DNA of 64,000 nucleotides, from contig DAIPBO010000001.1 of NCBI GenBank assembly GCA_036774405.1, positions 186,001 to 250,000 of the forward strand. The letters run 5' to 3'. The notes under the pieces were generated by a model. That model saw nothing but the letters and a program-made list of their open reading frames with translations, had not been told where the DNA came from and searched no databases. The stretch's first letter is position 1. Each line of letters begins with the position of its first letter. Shown here one piece after another: positions 33,159 through 41,110 of this stretch. Source of the stretch: JAAYDS01 sp012729155. GTDB taxonomy: Bacteria > Chloroflexota > Anaerolineae > UBA1429. The translations under genes were made by a program, and so were the position numbers.

Positions 33159-34275
33159 ATAGCGACACGCCGCGACGGCGCAGAACCCAGGCCACCAGCA
33201 GCGCAACGGCAAAGCCGATGGCCATGTTGGTGAGCAAGGCCACGCTCGCCGTCAGCCCCGCCAGCGCCAGCGACCAACCCTTGAGCCGTGCTGCTGGTAA
33301 CGCCATCTGAATGCCCACCATGAACATCATGCCGCCCACCAGCGCCATGGGAAACGCGCTCAGAATGCCCAACAGTGAGTGCCCTAGAAAGATGCCCAGG
33401 CCAAGCTCGATCAGCCCCTCGAGGATGTTTGTACCGCCCGTGCGCGCCCCAAAATAGTACTGACCGGCCAGCCCTCCCGAGCCATGGCACATGGGCATGC
33501 CCCCAAAGAACGAAGCTGCCACATTCATGGCGCCCATATTCACCAGCAAGCGCTCTTCGCTCACCGCCTTGTCAGGGAACAGGTCACGGATCATAGCGGC
33601 GGTGGCCAGGCAGGCGTTGGTGATGGTCAACGGCACCTGTGCAAAACCCGCCAGCACCATACTCTGCCATACATCGGCCGGTGTGGGCAGGGTGAATCTG
33701 GGTAGGCTGACGCGCAGGTGCAGGTGTGGCAACAGGTCGCCACGCACCCCCATCACGGCCACACCCAGCCCCATGATGACCAGAGCCGCTGGTGCATAGC
33801 GGCTCTCGCGCAACAGCAGGATGATGGCGATGGCGATGAGCGCCCACCAGAACTCGGGCAGGCTCAGTTCCACGGCCTGTGCCGCCAGGGTGATGCCGAG
33901 GGCCAACTGGATGCCACGGATCACGCCGTTGGGCGTGATCTGCACGAGCTTGCGCACCGCGCCCGTGGCCGCCAACGCGAACCAGATCAGGCCCAGGCCC
34001 AACCCCGAAGCCGTCACCATCGAGGCAGACCAGCCCTGGCCGATGGCCGCCACAGAGACGACCTTCTTGGGCTCCACTGGCATCGGCAAGCGGTAGACGA
34101 GCCCCGTGATGATGTTGGTGAGCCCCAACATGACGAACAGGCCGACCGGGTCCATGCGGTTAATGGCGATCAGACCGATGGCCAGAGGAAAGAGCGTACC
34201 AAAGTCGCCCATTGAGCCAGCGAGCTCGCGAAGGTTGAACTCAAAGTCGCGGTATCGACGCGTCTCGCGCTGCAT
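33157..34275 (-). CDS. MOT1-type molybdate/sulfate transporter
   Basis: Membrane transporter of 372 residues in the SulP-related MOT1 family. The hallmarks are FNLRELAGSMGDFGTLFPLA at the N-terminus, VEPKKVVSVAAIGQGWSAS near residue 65 and GGMPMCHGSGGLAGQYYFGA near 255, which is the family's second signature with Gly-Ser-Gly-Gly. Helices alternate to the C-terminus. It imports molybdate or sulfate. ATG 34275 follows GGGGAGAAAGG; the longer frame lacks a site. No molybdenum-cofactor gene is adjacent. Confidence 0.87.
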   Translation of the reverse strand: MQRETRRYRDFEFNLRELAGSMGDFGTLFPLAIGLIAINRMDPVGLFVMLGLTNIITGLVYRLPMPVEPKKVVSVAAIGQGWSASMVTASGLGLGLIWFALAATGAVRKLVQITPNGVIRGIQLALGITLAAQAVELSLPEFWWALIAIAIILLLRESRYAPAALVIMGLGVAVMGVRGDLLPHLHLRVSLPRFTLPTPADVWQSMVLAGFAQVPLTITNACLATAAMIRDLFPDKAVSEERLLVNMGAMNVAASFFGGMPMCHGSGGLAGQYYFGARTGGTNILEGLIELGLGIFLGHSLLGILSAFPMALVGGMMFMVGIQMALPAARLKGWSLALAGLTASVALLTNMAIGFAVALLVAWVLRRRGVSL

Positions 34276-34326
34276 GGCCTTTCTCCCCGGGGCAGGTGTG
34301 AGATCCGCGGCGCTCCAAGACAAGGG

Positions 34327-34372
34327 CATCGCCAGGCGAAGGCAACTTGCGCGTTACCCTCGCCTGGCGATG
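34327..34372 (-). terminator. Hairpin between zinc-ribbon and MOT1 genes
   Basis: 13-bp perfect stem CATCGCCAGGCGA/TCGCCTGGCGATG with a 20-nt loop, just past the stop (34379) of the zinc-ribbon gene. There is no U-run. Confidence 0.5.
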
Positions 34373-34378
34373 AGATGA

Positions 34379-34924
34379 TCACTCAGCTGGCGTGGTCGGC
34401 TGGCCGCATTCGGGGCAAAACGCGCCCTTGTCGGGTAGAGTGGCCCCGCAGTTGGTGCAGTGGCGCACTTCTGCAGCGGCTGCTGGCTCAGGCGCGCTTT
34501 GGGCCACGGGTGCTAACGGCGCCGGTGCGCTCGGGGGCACAGACTGCACCGGCGCTGCGGGCGCCACTGACGCAACTGGGGGCGGTGGTGTAGCTGGCTG
34601 GCCCGAGGATTCGGTCACTGAGGGGGCGGCCCCTGGCGTCTCGGGCACATACTCCTCGGCCTTGATCTGCTCGAGCTCGCGCTGTAGCTGGTCGATCTGC
34701 TGCTCCAGGGCAGACATCTGCTCGTGGGCAGCGGCGATGGTGGGATGGTCGATCATGCTCTCGCGATACAGCTTGAGCACGCCCTCGCCCAGGCTTGTGT
34801 ATTGCTCACGCACCTGCTTTTCCACATCCGCAATGGCCTGTTCTTGTTTGCGGACCTTTACCATCTTGTCGGCCTCAAAGGCCACCTTGGCAGCACCTTG
34901 GCGAACAGAACCCCACAGTTTCAT
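34379..34924 (-). CDS. Coiled-coil protein with C-terminal zinc ribbon
   Basis: Cytoplasmic protein of 181 residues. Residues 1-90 are helical and charged (KMVKVRKQEQAIADVEKQVR, EQMSALEQQIDQLQRELEQI), probably a coiled coil. A Pro/Ala-rich linker spans 95-150, and the end has a zinc ribbon with two CxxC pairs (HCTNCGATLPDKGAFCPECG). Similar zinc-ribbon proteins occur widely in Chloroflexota without a known role. ATG 34924 follows GGGAGGTCAAT. It is divergent from the histidine phosphatase gene. Confidence 0.75.
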   Translation of the reverse strand: MKLWGSVRQGAAKVAFEADKMVKVRKQEQAIADVEKQVREQYTSLGEGVLKLYRESMIDHPTIAAAHEQMSALEQQIDQLQRELEQIKAEEYVPETPGAAPSVTESSGQPATPPPPVASVAPAAPVQSVPPSAPAPLAPVAQSAPEPAAAAEVRHCTNCGATLPDKGAFCPECGQPTTPAE

Positions 34925-35078
34925 ATTGACCTCCCGGGAATGCATACAGCCCAACACGGCTATTGTAGCGTATTTGTGGCCATCTGTCTCTGCCACGAGG
35001 GGCAGTATGCGTAAATTGCCTGGGCCGCCAGGCGTGCTATGATCCACACGTTAGCATCATCAACATCAGGAGCACGGC

Positions 35079-35699
35079 ATGCGACTCTACTTTGTAAGGC
35101 ACGGCGAGAGCGAGGCCAATACCACCGGGCTTTTCAGCAATCGGCCGCCTGGCGCTGCCCTGACGGCGGCGGGAAGAGAACAGGCCGAGAGCCTGGCAGT
35201 CCGTCTGCACGACGCAGGCATTACGCAGATCTACAGCAGCCCTTTGCTGCGCGCCCGGCAAACGGCAGAGATTCTCTCGGCGGCGCTCAATGCGCCCGTC
35301 GAGGTAACCGATGCGTTGCGCGAGTACGACATGGGCATCTATGAGGGCACCAAAGACCCGGTGGGTTGGGAGGCCAACCGAACACTGTTCATGGCCTGGA
35401 CCATTCAGAAGCAGTGGAACCAGCGCGTGCCAGAGGGCGAGAGCATGAATGATATGCGCCGCCGCTTTGAGCCCTTTGTCAATGACCTGGTGGACGCGCA
35501 CCGTGACAGTGACTCGCAGGTGGCGCTGGTGGGGCACGGCGGGCTCTACCTCGCCCTGCTGCCCATGATGCTGAGCAATGTGCGCTATCGTTGGGCCCTG
35601 GCGCACCCATTCGGCAATGCCGATGTTGCGGTGGTTGAGCCCGATGGCAGCGAGTTAGTGTGCCTGAGCTGGTGTGGTCTGGAGCCTGGCGCCGAGTAA
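35079..35699 (+). CDS. Histidine phosphatase (phosphoglycerate mutase-like)
   Basis: Branch-1 histidine phosphatase of 206 residues. The catalytic motif LYFVRHGESEANTTG (His near residue 8) is at the N-terminus, the second Arg in SSPLLRARQTAEI, the acid Glu region in LREYDMGIYEG, and the second His in VALVGHGGLYLALL near 150. Cofactor-dependent mutases, alpha-ribazole phosphatases and broad phosphatases share this fold. AGGAG is placed well before the ATG. The nearby pgk (62 kb) is not linked. Substrate uncertain. Confidence 0.9.
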   Translation: MRLYFVRHGESEANTTGLFSNRPPGAALTAAGREQAESLAVRLHDAGITQIYSSPLLRARQTAEILSAALNAPVEVTDALREYDMGIYEGTKDPVGWEANRTLFMAWTIQKQWNQRVPEGESMNDMRRRFEPFVNDLVDAHRDSDSQVALVGHGGLYLALLPMMLSNVRYRWALAHPFGNADVAVVEPDGSELVCLSWCGLEPGAE

Positions 35700-35830
35700 C
35701 CTGCTGTAGCGCTCTGAGCCCAGGCTAATGCTCGCAGCAGGTGCTGTAGCCAAATTGGGTGACGCTGCCATGGCGATTGCGCTATAATGAGGGTGATGGT
35801 ATGGCGCTGGGGGCGCTAGGTGAGGTCAAG

Positions 35831-36388
35831 ATGAAACGATGGTGGGTGGCTCTACTGACATTGGCGCTGGCACTTGCCCTGGCGAGCGAGGTCGTGGCGG
35901 CGCCCAAGGCGGCAGCCTTTGTGGGCGCCTGGCAGGCTGTTGACGGCGATACCGATGGCGATGGCGAACGCGACAATGACGACCACGATGGTAGCCGCAT
36001 GCGGTTGAGCATCTCAGCAGGGCCCAAGGGCCGCTATCGCTTCAACCTGCGCGACGACGCAGCCAGTATGTGTTCGGCTGATGATGACGGCCCCTATGCC
36101 TGTCTCGTCAAGGGCTGGCTAACGATGGATGATCAGGGCAGGTTGGTGGCCAGGGCGCCCGTCAAGTGCCTGGCCAAGCCGGCTTTTGTGCTTGATGACT
36201 ATGCCACCGTGCGGCTGGAATACGATGCCGAGCACGACACGCTTCGCGACAATGGGGGCACGCTCTGGCGCCGTATGGGGGCCCATGTCGAGGGTGATGC
36301 TGCGCTCAAGCATGGCATCGAGTTAGAGAAGGCACCCAAGCCCGAGCCGCCGCGCGGCCGTGGCAACAGCGCGCGCCCGGACAAGTAG
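35831..36388 (+). CDS. Secreted protein with calcium-loop-like acidic repeat
   Basis: Protein of 185 residues with a signal peptide (WWVALLTLALALALASEVVA, cleavage near AAPKA). An acidic stretch DTDGDGERDNDDHDGS lies near residues 40-56 and looks like a thrombospondin-type-3/dockerin calcium loop. A beta-rich domain with two Cys (MCSADDDGPYACL) and another Cys follows, and the end is basic and disordered (PPRGRGNSARPDK). ATG 35831 is used; the frame is open to 35759 but without a signal-peptide shape. A TATAAT at 35783-35788 may be its -10. Function unknown. Confidence 0.65.
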   Translation: MKRWWVALLTLALALALASEVVAAPKAAAFVGAWQAVDGDTDGDGERDNDDHDGSRMRLSISAGPKGRYRFNLRDDAASMCSADDDGPYACLVKGWLTMDDQGRLVARAPVKCLAKPAFVLDDYATVRLEYDAEHDTLRDNGGTLWRRMGAHVEGDAALKHGIELEKAPKPEPPRGRGNSARPDK

Positions 36389-36425
36389 ACGGCGCCCGGG
36401 ACGTTCTGGCGAGGCGAGTGCCCCG

Positions 36426-36835
36426 ATGCCGTAGAGCAGAGCCGTTACACTGGCTGCCGTCGCTGCTGTGCTGTTCCACACGGTGCTGCTGGTGCACTTT
36501 GCCGTGCGGCGCTGGGCGTCCCGGCGGCCTGCCTGAGCGTGCTGCTATGGCGCTGGAGGCTACCCTGGCCTTTGTGGGCAGGTGGGTTCATCTGTCTCCT
36601 GTGGTCTGCGGTGGGCTAGACGGTCGAGTACATCGTGCGCATCGGTTGGCGCAGCCCCCCGCGCTGGCCTGTCTTTGTGCCCTATGTACTGCTCTACCTG
36701 GCGACGGCGATGCTCTACTGGTAGCCGTTTGCCGCCGTCAGCCGATGTCTGTGGCTGTTGCTGACAGCCCGATACGTGGCCGGCAGTGCGCTCAACCTGG
36801 CCTCACATCGGCCCAGGGTTCGAGCACCACAGTGA
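36426..36835 (+). pseudogene. Decayed small membrane-protein gene
   Basis: Joining two frames gives a continuous hydrophobic protein: first AVTLAAVAAVLFHTVLLVHF, then after a frame change near 36530 LSVLLWRWRLPWPLWAGGF, VEYIVRIGWRSPPRWPVF, VPYVLLYLATAMLYW and LWLLLTARYVAGSALNL. In-frame stops lie at 36432, 36617 and 36722 (all TAG), plus one frameshift, and the remnant ends with TGA at 36833-36835. An unrelated Cys/Trp-rich open frame (36418-36927) overlaps it and is not credible as a gene. Parent family not identified. TAG is a normal stop elsewhere in the window, so recoding is unlikely. Confidence 0.6.
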
Positions 36836-36848
36836 TGGCAGTAAACCA

Positions 36849-36877
36849 ACAGAGGGCGCGCGTGGCGCGCCCTCTGT
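36849..36877. terminator. Hairpin between pseudogene and ABC exporter
   Basis: 13-bp perfect stem ACAGAGGGCGCGC/GCGCGCCCTCTGT with a GTG loop, 46 nt past the stop of the minus-strand exporter gene. There is no U-run. Confidence 0.5.
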
Positions 36878-36923
36878 CATGCACCAGATCGCCAGCCATT
36901 GCGGCCTGTTCTGGCCTCTCTCA

Positions 36924-38780
36924 CTAGGCCGTGCGAGCCACTGGAGCGGTGTCTGACAGCGCCACGTCGCTCACATGCCCATCGCCTTCGTCCTGGCCGT
37001 GCCACAGCGCCTGCATCTCTGCCGAGGTGTGCAGTAGCTCGCTCAGCCTGCCGCGTGCTGCCACGCGCCCATCTTTGAGGACGATGATGCGATCTGCCCT
37101 GCGGAGCACAGAGCGCCGGTGGCTGACCACCAGGCACGTGGCCCCGGCCAGGCGATCGATGCGCTGCCAGAGCTTGGCCTCGGTCTCGACGTCGAGTGCG
37201 CTCGAAAGGTCGTCAAAGACGTAGAGCTCCGGCTCGCGCACGAACATGCGTGCGGCCGCTGTGCGCTGCATTTGCCCGCCTGAGAGTTTGACGCCGCGCG
37301 GCCCCACCTGTGTGTCCAGCCCGCGGTCGAGTTCGTGCAGATCATAGTCCATCACGGCGCGGTCGAGTGCCAGCTCGAGCTTGCCATCTATCTCGGGCAA
37401 GCCGGCCAGCACGTTCTCGCGCAGCGTCTCGCTAAAGAGACGCGGCACCTGAGGCGTATAGGCGGCGCGTGGCGGCCGGAACCAGGTAGCCGGGTCGCCT
37501 ATGGGTTTGCCATTCCACAGTATGATGCCCTCTTGAGCGGGCACCAGGCCAAGCAAGGTGCGCAGCAGCGTGGTCTTGCCCGCGCCGATGCGCCCCGTGA
37601 CCACCACGAGCTCGCCGCGCTCCAGCGACAGGTCGATCTCGTGGATGCCACGCCCGGTGCTGGGGTGCACGTACGTGAGCCCCAGCACAGCAAGGCTTTG
37701 CAGCCGGTCTGCAGGCACGCGCCGCAGCTGTGGCAGCGTAGGCAGTGGCTCTTTGAGATAGACCGGTTCGTGAGCCACAAGCTGGTTCTCAGGAGCATCA
37801 ACCATGAGCTTTGTGAGGCGGTCGAACGAGACCGACACGCGCTTTTGCCGAGCCATGATGTTGCCCACGTAGCGCATGTAAAAACCCAATGGCCAGATGT
37901 AGCTCACGAACAGCGAAAAGTCGCCCACACTAAAGTCTCCCGCGCGCATCGACTGTGCACCCAACAGCAGCACCACGGTGATGCTCAGCTCGATCAGTAG
38001 ATGCGTGGCCGAGTTGAACAGCTCGCTTGCTAGCGTATCTTGCACGGCCGCCTTGCGGCGCGTGTCGTTGAGCTTGCGAAAGTAGCCGATGGTGTTTTCC
38101 TCTGCGCAGGCCACCTTGACCGCCTGCGCCGCCCCGAAAACCTCGCCGATGAATCCCGTCACCCGCGACGTGGCGGCACGGTTGGCGCGGCGATACTTGC
38201 GGATGCGTTGTGCCATGGTGATGCCCAACACCGCCGAGCCTAGCACCGGCAGCAAGATCACGACGGTGATCAGCCAGTTGATGCTGAACATCACGGCCAA
38301 CGATGCGCTGACGAACACCACCAGGCCGCCCAGGTCGGTGAGCCCCTCGACCCAGTCGCCCACGTCGTGGATATCATCGCGCAGCGTCGTCACCGCGGCC
38401 CCCGATGAATCGGGCAAGAGCCGCGCGCCAGCGGCGTTGATCAGGTGGTCCATCACATTGCGGCGCACCAGCGATTCGAGGATGTACCACTGGTCGATAA
38501 AGATGCCAAAACCAAGGCGGAATGCGCCCAGACGGCTCATCTCGGCCACAAACAGGGCCACCACAAAGGCCCAGGGGCTCCATCCCCAGCGCGAGGCGCC
38601 TTCAAGGGCATCAAAGATCTCACGTACGGCCAGGCCCGTGAGCACCGGGATGCCGTGAAAGGCGCCCCAGGCCAGCAGGTTGGCCACAAAGAGCCACGGT
38701 CGATAGGTGATCAGCCGCCACGTGTACCGTAGCCACGGCACTCGCGGGGCCACTTCTGTGTGCATGGTCAGACTCTCCAT
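36924..38780 (-). CDS. ABC exporter half-transporter, degenerate-site subunit
   Basis: Half transporter of 618 residues: six-helix transmembrane domain (1-330) and nucleotide-binding domain (about 365-600). The NBD has Walker A GRIGAGKTTLL near 396, signature LSGGQMQRTA near 500, Walker B LYVFDDLSSALD near 525 and VVSHRRS as H-loop. The catalytic Glu after Walker B is Asp (FDD), so this subunit supplies the canonical signature but a weak hydrolysis site. Its ATG overlaps the upstream stop (TAATG); ATG 38765, with GGAGA, is an alternative. It is expected to pair with 38780-40546 as a heterodimeric drug or lipid exporter. Confidence 0.92.
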   Translation of the reverse strand: MESLTMHTEVAPRVPWLRYTWRLITYRPWLFVANLLAWGAFHGIPVLTGLAVREIFDALEGASRWGWSPWAFVVALFVAEMSRLGAFRLGFGIFIDQWYILESLVRRNVMDHLINAAGARLLPDSSGAAVTTLRDDIHDVGDWVEGLTDLGGLVVFVSASLAVMFSINWLITVVILLPVLGSAVLGITMAQRIRKYRRANRAATSRVTGFIGEVFGAAQAVKVACAEENTIGYFRKLNDTRRKAAVQDTLASELFNSATHLLIELSITVVLLLGAQSMRAGDFSVGDFSLFVSYIWPLGFYMRYVGNIMARQKRVSVSFDRLTKLMVDAPENQLVAHEPVYLKEPLPTLPQLRRVPADRLQSLAVLGLTYVHPSTGRGIHEIDLSLERGELVVVTGRIGAGKTTLLRTLLGLVPAQEGIILWNGKPIGDPATWFRPPRAAYTPQVPRLFSETLRENVLAGLPEIDGKLELALDRAVMDYDLHELDRGLDTQVGPRGVKLSGGQMQRTAAARMFVREPELYVFDDLSSALDVETEAKLWQRIDRLAGATCLVVSHRRSVLRRADRIIVLKDGRVAARGRLSELLHTSAEMQALWHGQDEGDGHVSDVALSDTAPVARTA

Positions 38781-40546
38781 TATGCAAAGGCCTCTTCAAG
38801 GCCTGCGGTCAGCAGTTGGTGAAAACGCGAATCACGATCAGCCACCAGGTCGGCGCGACGGCCGTGCTCTTGGATGACGCCCTGGTCCATGATCATGATC
38901 TCATCGACGCGCTGCACAGTGGCCAGGCGGTGGGCAATGATGATGCCCGTTCGGCCTTGCAGCAGGCGGTCCATGGCGTGCTCAAGGCGCTGCTCGGTGG
39001 CCGGGTCGAGGCGCGACGAGGGTTCGTCGAGCACCACAAGGCCCGGGTCCTGCAGAAACACCCGCCCAAAGGCCAGCAGTTGCTGCTCGCCTGCCGATAG
39101 GCCGCCACCGCCCGGAGGCAGCATTGTGTCTAGCCCCTTTTCGAGGCCATCGAACCACGCGCCCATGCCGAGTTCGCGGATGACAGCGATCACCCGCTCG
39201 TCGGGGATCGTTTCGTCAAAAAAGGTCAGGTTGTCGCGCAAGCTAGCCTCAAACAACTGCACCTCTTGCGTCACCATGCCCACACGCTGGCGCAGGTTGT
39301 CCAAAGAGACTCGAGGTAACGCTTGCCCTGCCAGGCGCACCGCGCCCGCCTTGGGATCCCACAGCCTGAATAGCAGCCGTGTGAGCGTCGTCTTGCCGCT
39401 GCCCGTACGCCCCAAGAGGCCCAGCGTCACGCCTGGCTCGAGCTGAAACGAGACGTGGTGCAGCACGGGCTCGTCAGGGTCGCCGTCATCATAGTGAAAG
39501 ACGACATCGTCGAACTGCACCTGCAGCGCGCCCTCAGGCAGGTGCTCGCCATGTCCGTTGCTGATGCTGGGCTGCAGTGCAAACAGGCTGCGCACCCGGT
39601 CGATGGCCGCGAGGGCTTTTTGCAGGTCCTGGATTTGGTGCGAAATGCGCTCAATGGGATCGCCGAGCATCATGCTGTACTGCTGGAGCATAAAGACCGT
39701 GCCGATGGTAAAGACGCCCTGGCGGTAGAACAGAATGCCGAGACCCAGTGAGAGCACGCTGGCCATGCCCCAGAAGCCCATCATGAACACCCACAGAGAG
39801 CCGCGCCGCTTCCAGGCACGCGTGGTGCGTTCGTACCACGAGCGCCCGATCTCGTATAGCCGCCGCATCGTGTAGGGGCCGGCGCCGTTAGCACGGATCT
39901 CGTCAAGGCCGGCCAGTCGCTCTTCGACAAAGCCGAACAGCTCGGCGTTGGCCTGGCGCTCTTCTTCAGATTCGTGCACTGCGTAACGGCTGAGATACAC
40001 CATGAGCCCTAGCGATCCAAAGGCAAACAGGCCCATGACCAGCCCCACGCGCCAGTCTGTGATGAACATCACCAGCACCACGCCCGCCATCAGCAAAAAG
40101 GCACCCACCAACCGCACGGCAAACTGGCTGAAAAAGTTGGTCAGCGAGGTGACGTCACCATCGATGCGCTCGATCAGCTCGCCTGAGGTATGGCTGTTCT
40201 GGAACTCCATGTCGAGCCCCAGCAAATGCCGTGCCAGATCCTCACGGAGACGGTTGGTAGTGGCATAGCCCAGGTTAGTGCCGAGATAAGCCACGGCTAC
40301 ATCCATGCCGCGCACCGTTAGCCCGATGGCCAGATAGGCGAGGGCTGCATAGAGCAGCAGGCGTAGATCGGCCTGTGCCTGTGCCAGATCGATAAAGCGC
40401 CTTACGATCTGCGGACTCAGCAGAGAAAGGCCGATGCCGCCCAGCAAGATGACACTCAGCGCCAGCGCCTGGCGCGAGTAAGGCTTGACGTAACGCGCCA
40501 ACAGCTCGCCGTAGGCGCGCAGATTCGTTCGGTTTGCACTGTTCAC
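38780..40546 (-). CDS. ABC exporter half-transporter, canonical-site subunit
   Basis: Half transporter of 588 residues, first gene of the exporter operon. The six-helix domain spans 1-320. The NBD has Walker A GRTGSGKTTLTR near 378, signature LSAGEQQLLAF (LSGGQ in typical members) near 480, Walker B LVVLDEPSSRLD with the catalytic Glu near 503, and IIAHRLATVQR. Its weak signature pairs with the weak Walker B of the partner, giving one degenerate and one active ATP site, as in BmrCD or TM287/288. A GTG start at 40546 with GAGG at 7 nt is favoured over ATG 40564. A long regulatory leader lies upstream (40587-40992). Confidence 0.92.
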   Translation of the reverse strand: MNSANRTNLRAYGELLARYVKPYSRQALALSVILLGGIGLSLLSPQIVRRFIDLAQAQADLRLLLYAALAYLAIGLTVRGMDVAVAYLGTNLGYATTNRLREDLARHLLGLDMEFQNSHTSGELIERIDGDVTSLTNFFSQFAVRLVGAFLLMAGVVLVMFITDWRVGLVMGLFAFGSLGLMVYLSRYAVHESEEERQANAELFGFVEERLAGLDEIRANGAGPYTMRRLYEIGRSWYERTTRAWKRRGSLWVFMMGFWGMASVLSLGLGILFYRQGVFTIGTVFMLQQYSMMLGDPIERISHQIQDLQKALAAIDRVRSLFALQPSISNGHGEHLPEGALQVQFDDVVFHYDDGDPDEPVLHHVSFQLEPGVTLGLLGRTGSGKTTLTRLLFRLWDPKAGAVRLAGQALPRVSLDNLRQRVGMVTQEVQLFEASLRDNLTFFDETIPDERVIAVIRELGMGAWFDGLEKGLDTMLPPGGGGLSAGEQQLLAFGRVFLQDPGLVVLDEPSSRLDPATEQRLEHAMDRLLQGRTGIIIAHRLATVQRVDEIMIMDQGVIQEHGRRADLVADRDSRFHQLLTAGLEEAFA

Positions 40547-40586
40547 GGTGTTGACCTCATGCACAAAAAGATGGTTGTCGATGGTG

Positions 40587-40655
40587 CTAGCCAGGGGCCT
40601 CTGGGTCTGGTGACACGAGGCCGTGTCGTCGAGCGGTCTGCGATGTGAGGTTCAC
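40587..40655 (-). CDS. Mini-ORF with strong ribosome site ahead of ABC exporter
   Basis: A 22-codon frame (starts MNLTSQTARR, ends PDPEAPG, stop TAG) opens with GTG 7 nt after AAGGAG (40663-40668). It lies after both terminators and 40 nt before the exporter start. It may be a second leader peptide or a translational coupling element. There is no homology I recognise. The short size limits confidence. Confidence 0.4.
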   Translation of the reverse strand: MNLTSQTARRHGLVSPDPEAPG

Positions 40656-40737
40656 GCTGTTTCTCCTTGTGTCTCGAACGGATAGGGTATGATAGGGTTA
40701 TGTTGGGCGGGCAGGTCGCCTGCACAGCCAGCAAAAA

Positions 40738-40769
40738 CGACGGCCGGGGCAGGGTTCCCACGGCCGTCG
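40738..40769 (-). terminator. Second intrinsic terminator in ABC leader
   Basis: On the minus strand CGACGGCCG/CGGCCGTCG (9-bp stem, 14-nt loop) is followed directly by TTTTT. It lies inside the leader, between the leader peptide and the exporter genes. Confidence 0.75.
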
Positions 40770-40782
40770 CAAGAAACGAAAA

Positions 40783-40822
40783 GGCTCGGCCGCGGGACTT
40801 GTCTGGCGCCCCGGGCCGAGCC
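40783..40822 (-). terminator. First intrinsic terminator in ABC leader
   Basis: On the minus strand GGCTCGGCC/GGCCGAGCC (9-bp stem, with further GGG/CCC pairing inside) is followed by TTTTCGTTTCTT. It begins 20 nt after the leader-peptide stop, directly behind a small CTCGCG/CGCGAG hairpin. Confidence 0.8.
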
Positions 40823-40841
40823 TCGCGAATACGCGAGTTAC

Positions 40842-40928
40842 TCAGCGTTCAGGCGCACCTCGCCCACGCTCAACTGCGGCAAAAACGCCGCAAATGCTCA
40901 GGTGGGCAACGAGACGCTCGAGATGCAC
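40842..40928 (-). CDS. Leader peptide controlling ABC exporter (putative)
   Basis: A 28-residue frame starts with GTG at 40928, preceded by a perfect AGGAGG at 8 nt, and begins about 28 nt after the expected transcription start. It opens MHLERLVAHL, continues with SICGVFAAVE and ends RGRGAPER before TGA at 40842-40844. Codons 12-18 lie within a TGCGGC/GCCGCA hairpin, and the last third within AGCGT/ACGCT. Two terminators follow. Position and folding are as expected for a ribosome-stalling leader peptide such as bmrB. Homology is not expected at this size. Confidence 0.65.
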   Translation of the reverse strand: MHLERLVAHLSICGVFAAVERGRGAPER

Positions 40929-40962
40929 TGGGTAGACCTCCTGTGAATATCAGACAACGGCT

Positions 40963-40992
40963 AGCATAGCAGATAACAGGGGGTGTTGTCAA
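40963..40992 (-). promoter_or_regulatory. Promoter of ABC exporter leader
   Basis: On the minus strand TTGACA (40992-40987) and TATGCT (40968-40963), spaced 18 bp. The expected transcript start is near 40956. Confidence 0.7.
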
Positions 40993-41110
40993 GGTTTTTG
41001 TGCGCGTTCAGGCACTGGTCCCAAAGATTCGGGCCATAGCCAGACCTACTCTGTCGATCTCGGCAGTTGCTCCAGGAGGGCCCGTCGACAGCGCCGGCCA
41101 TCGTACCGCG

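Noticed and set aside
36432..36724. TAG recoding to explain the three in-frame TAG codons
   Set aside because: TAG ends many intact genes in this window and a frameshift is also needed, so decay is simpler.
36418..36927. 169-codon open frame on the plus strand
   Set aside because: The composition is Cys/Trp/Arg-rich with no domain pattern; a better hydrophobic reading exists in two other frames, so the locus is called a pseudogene.
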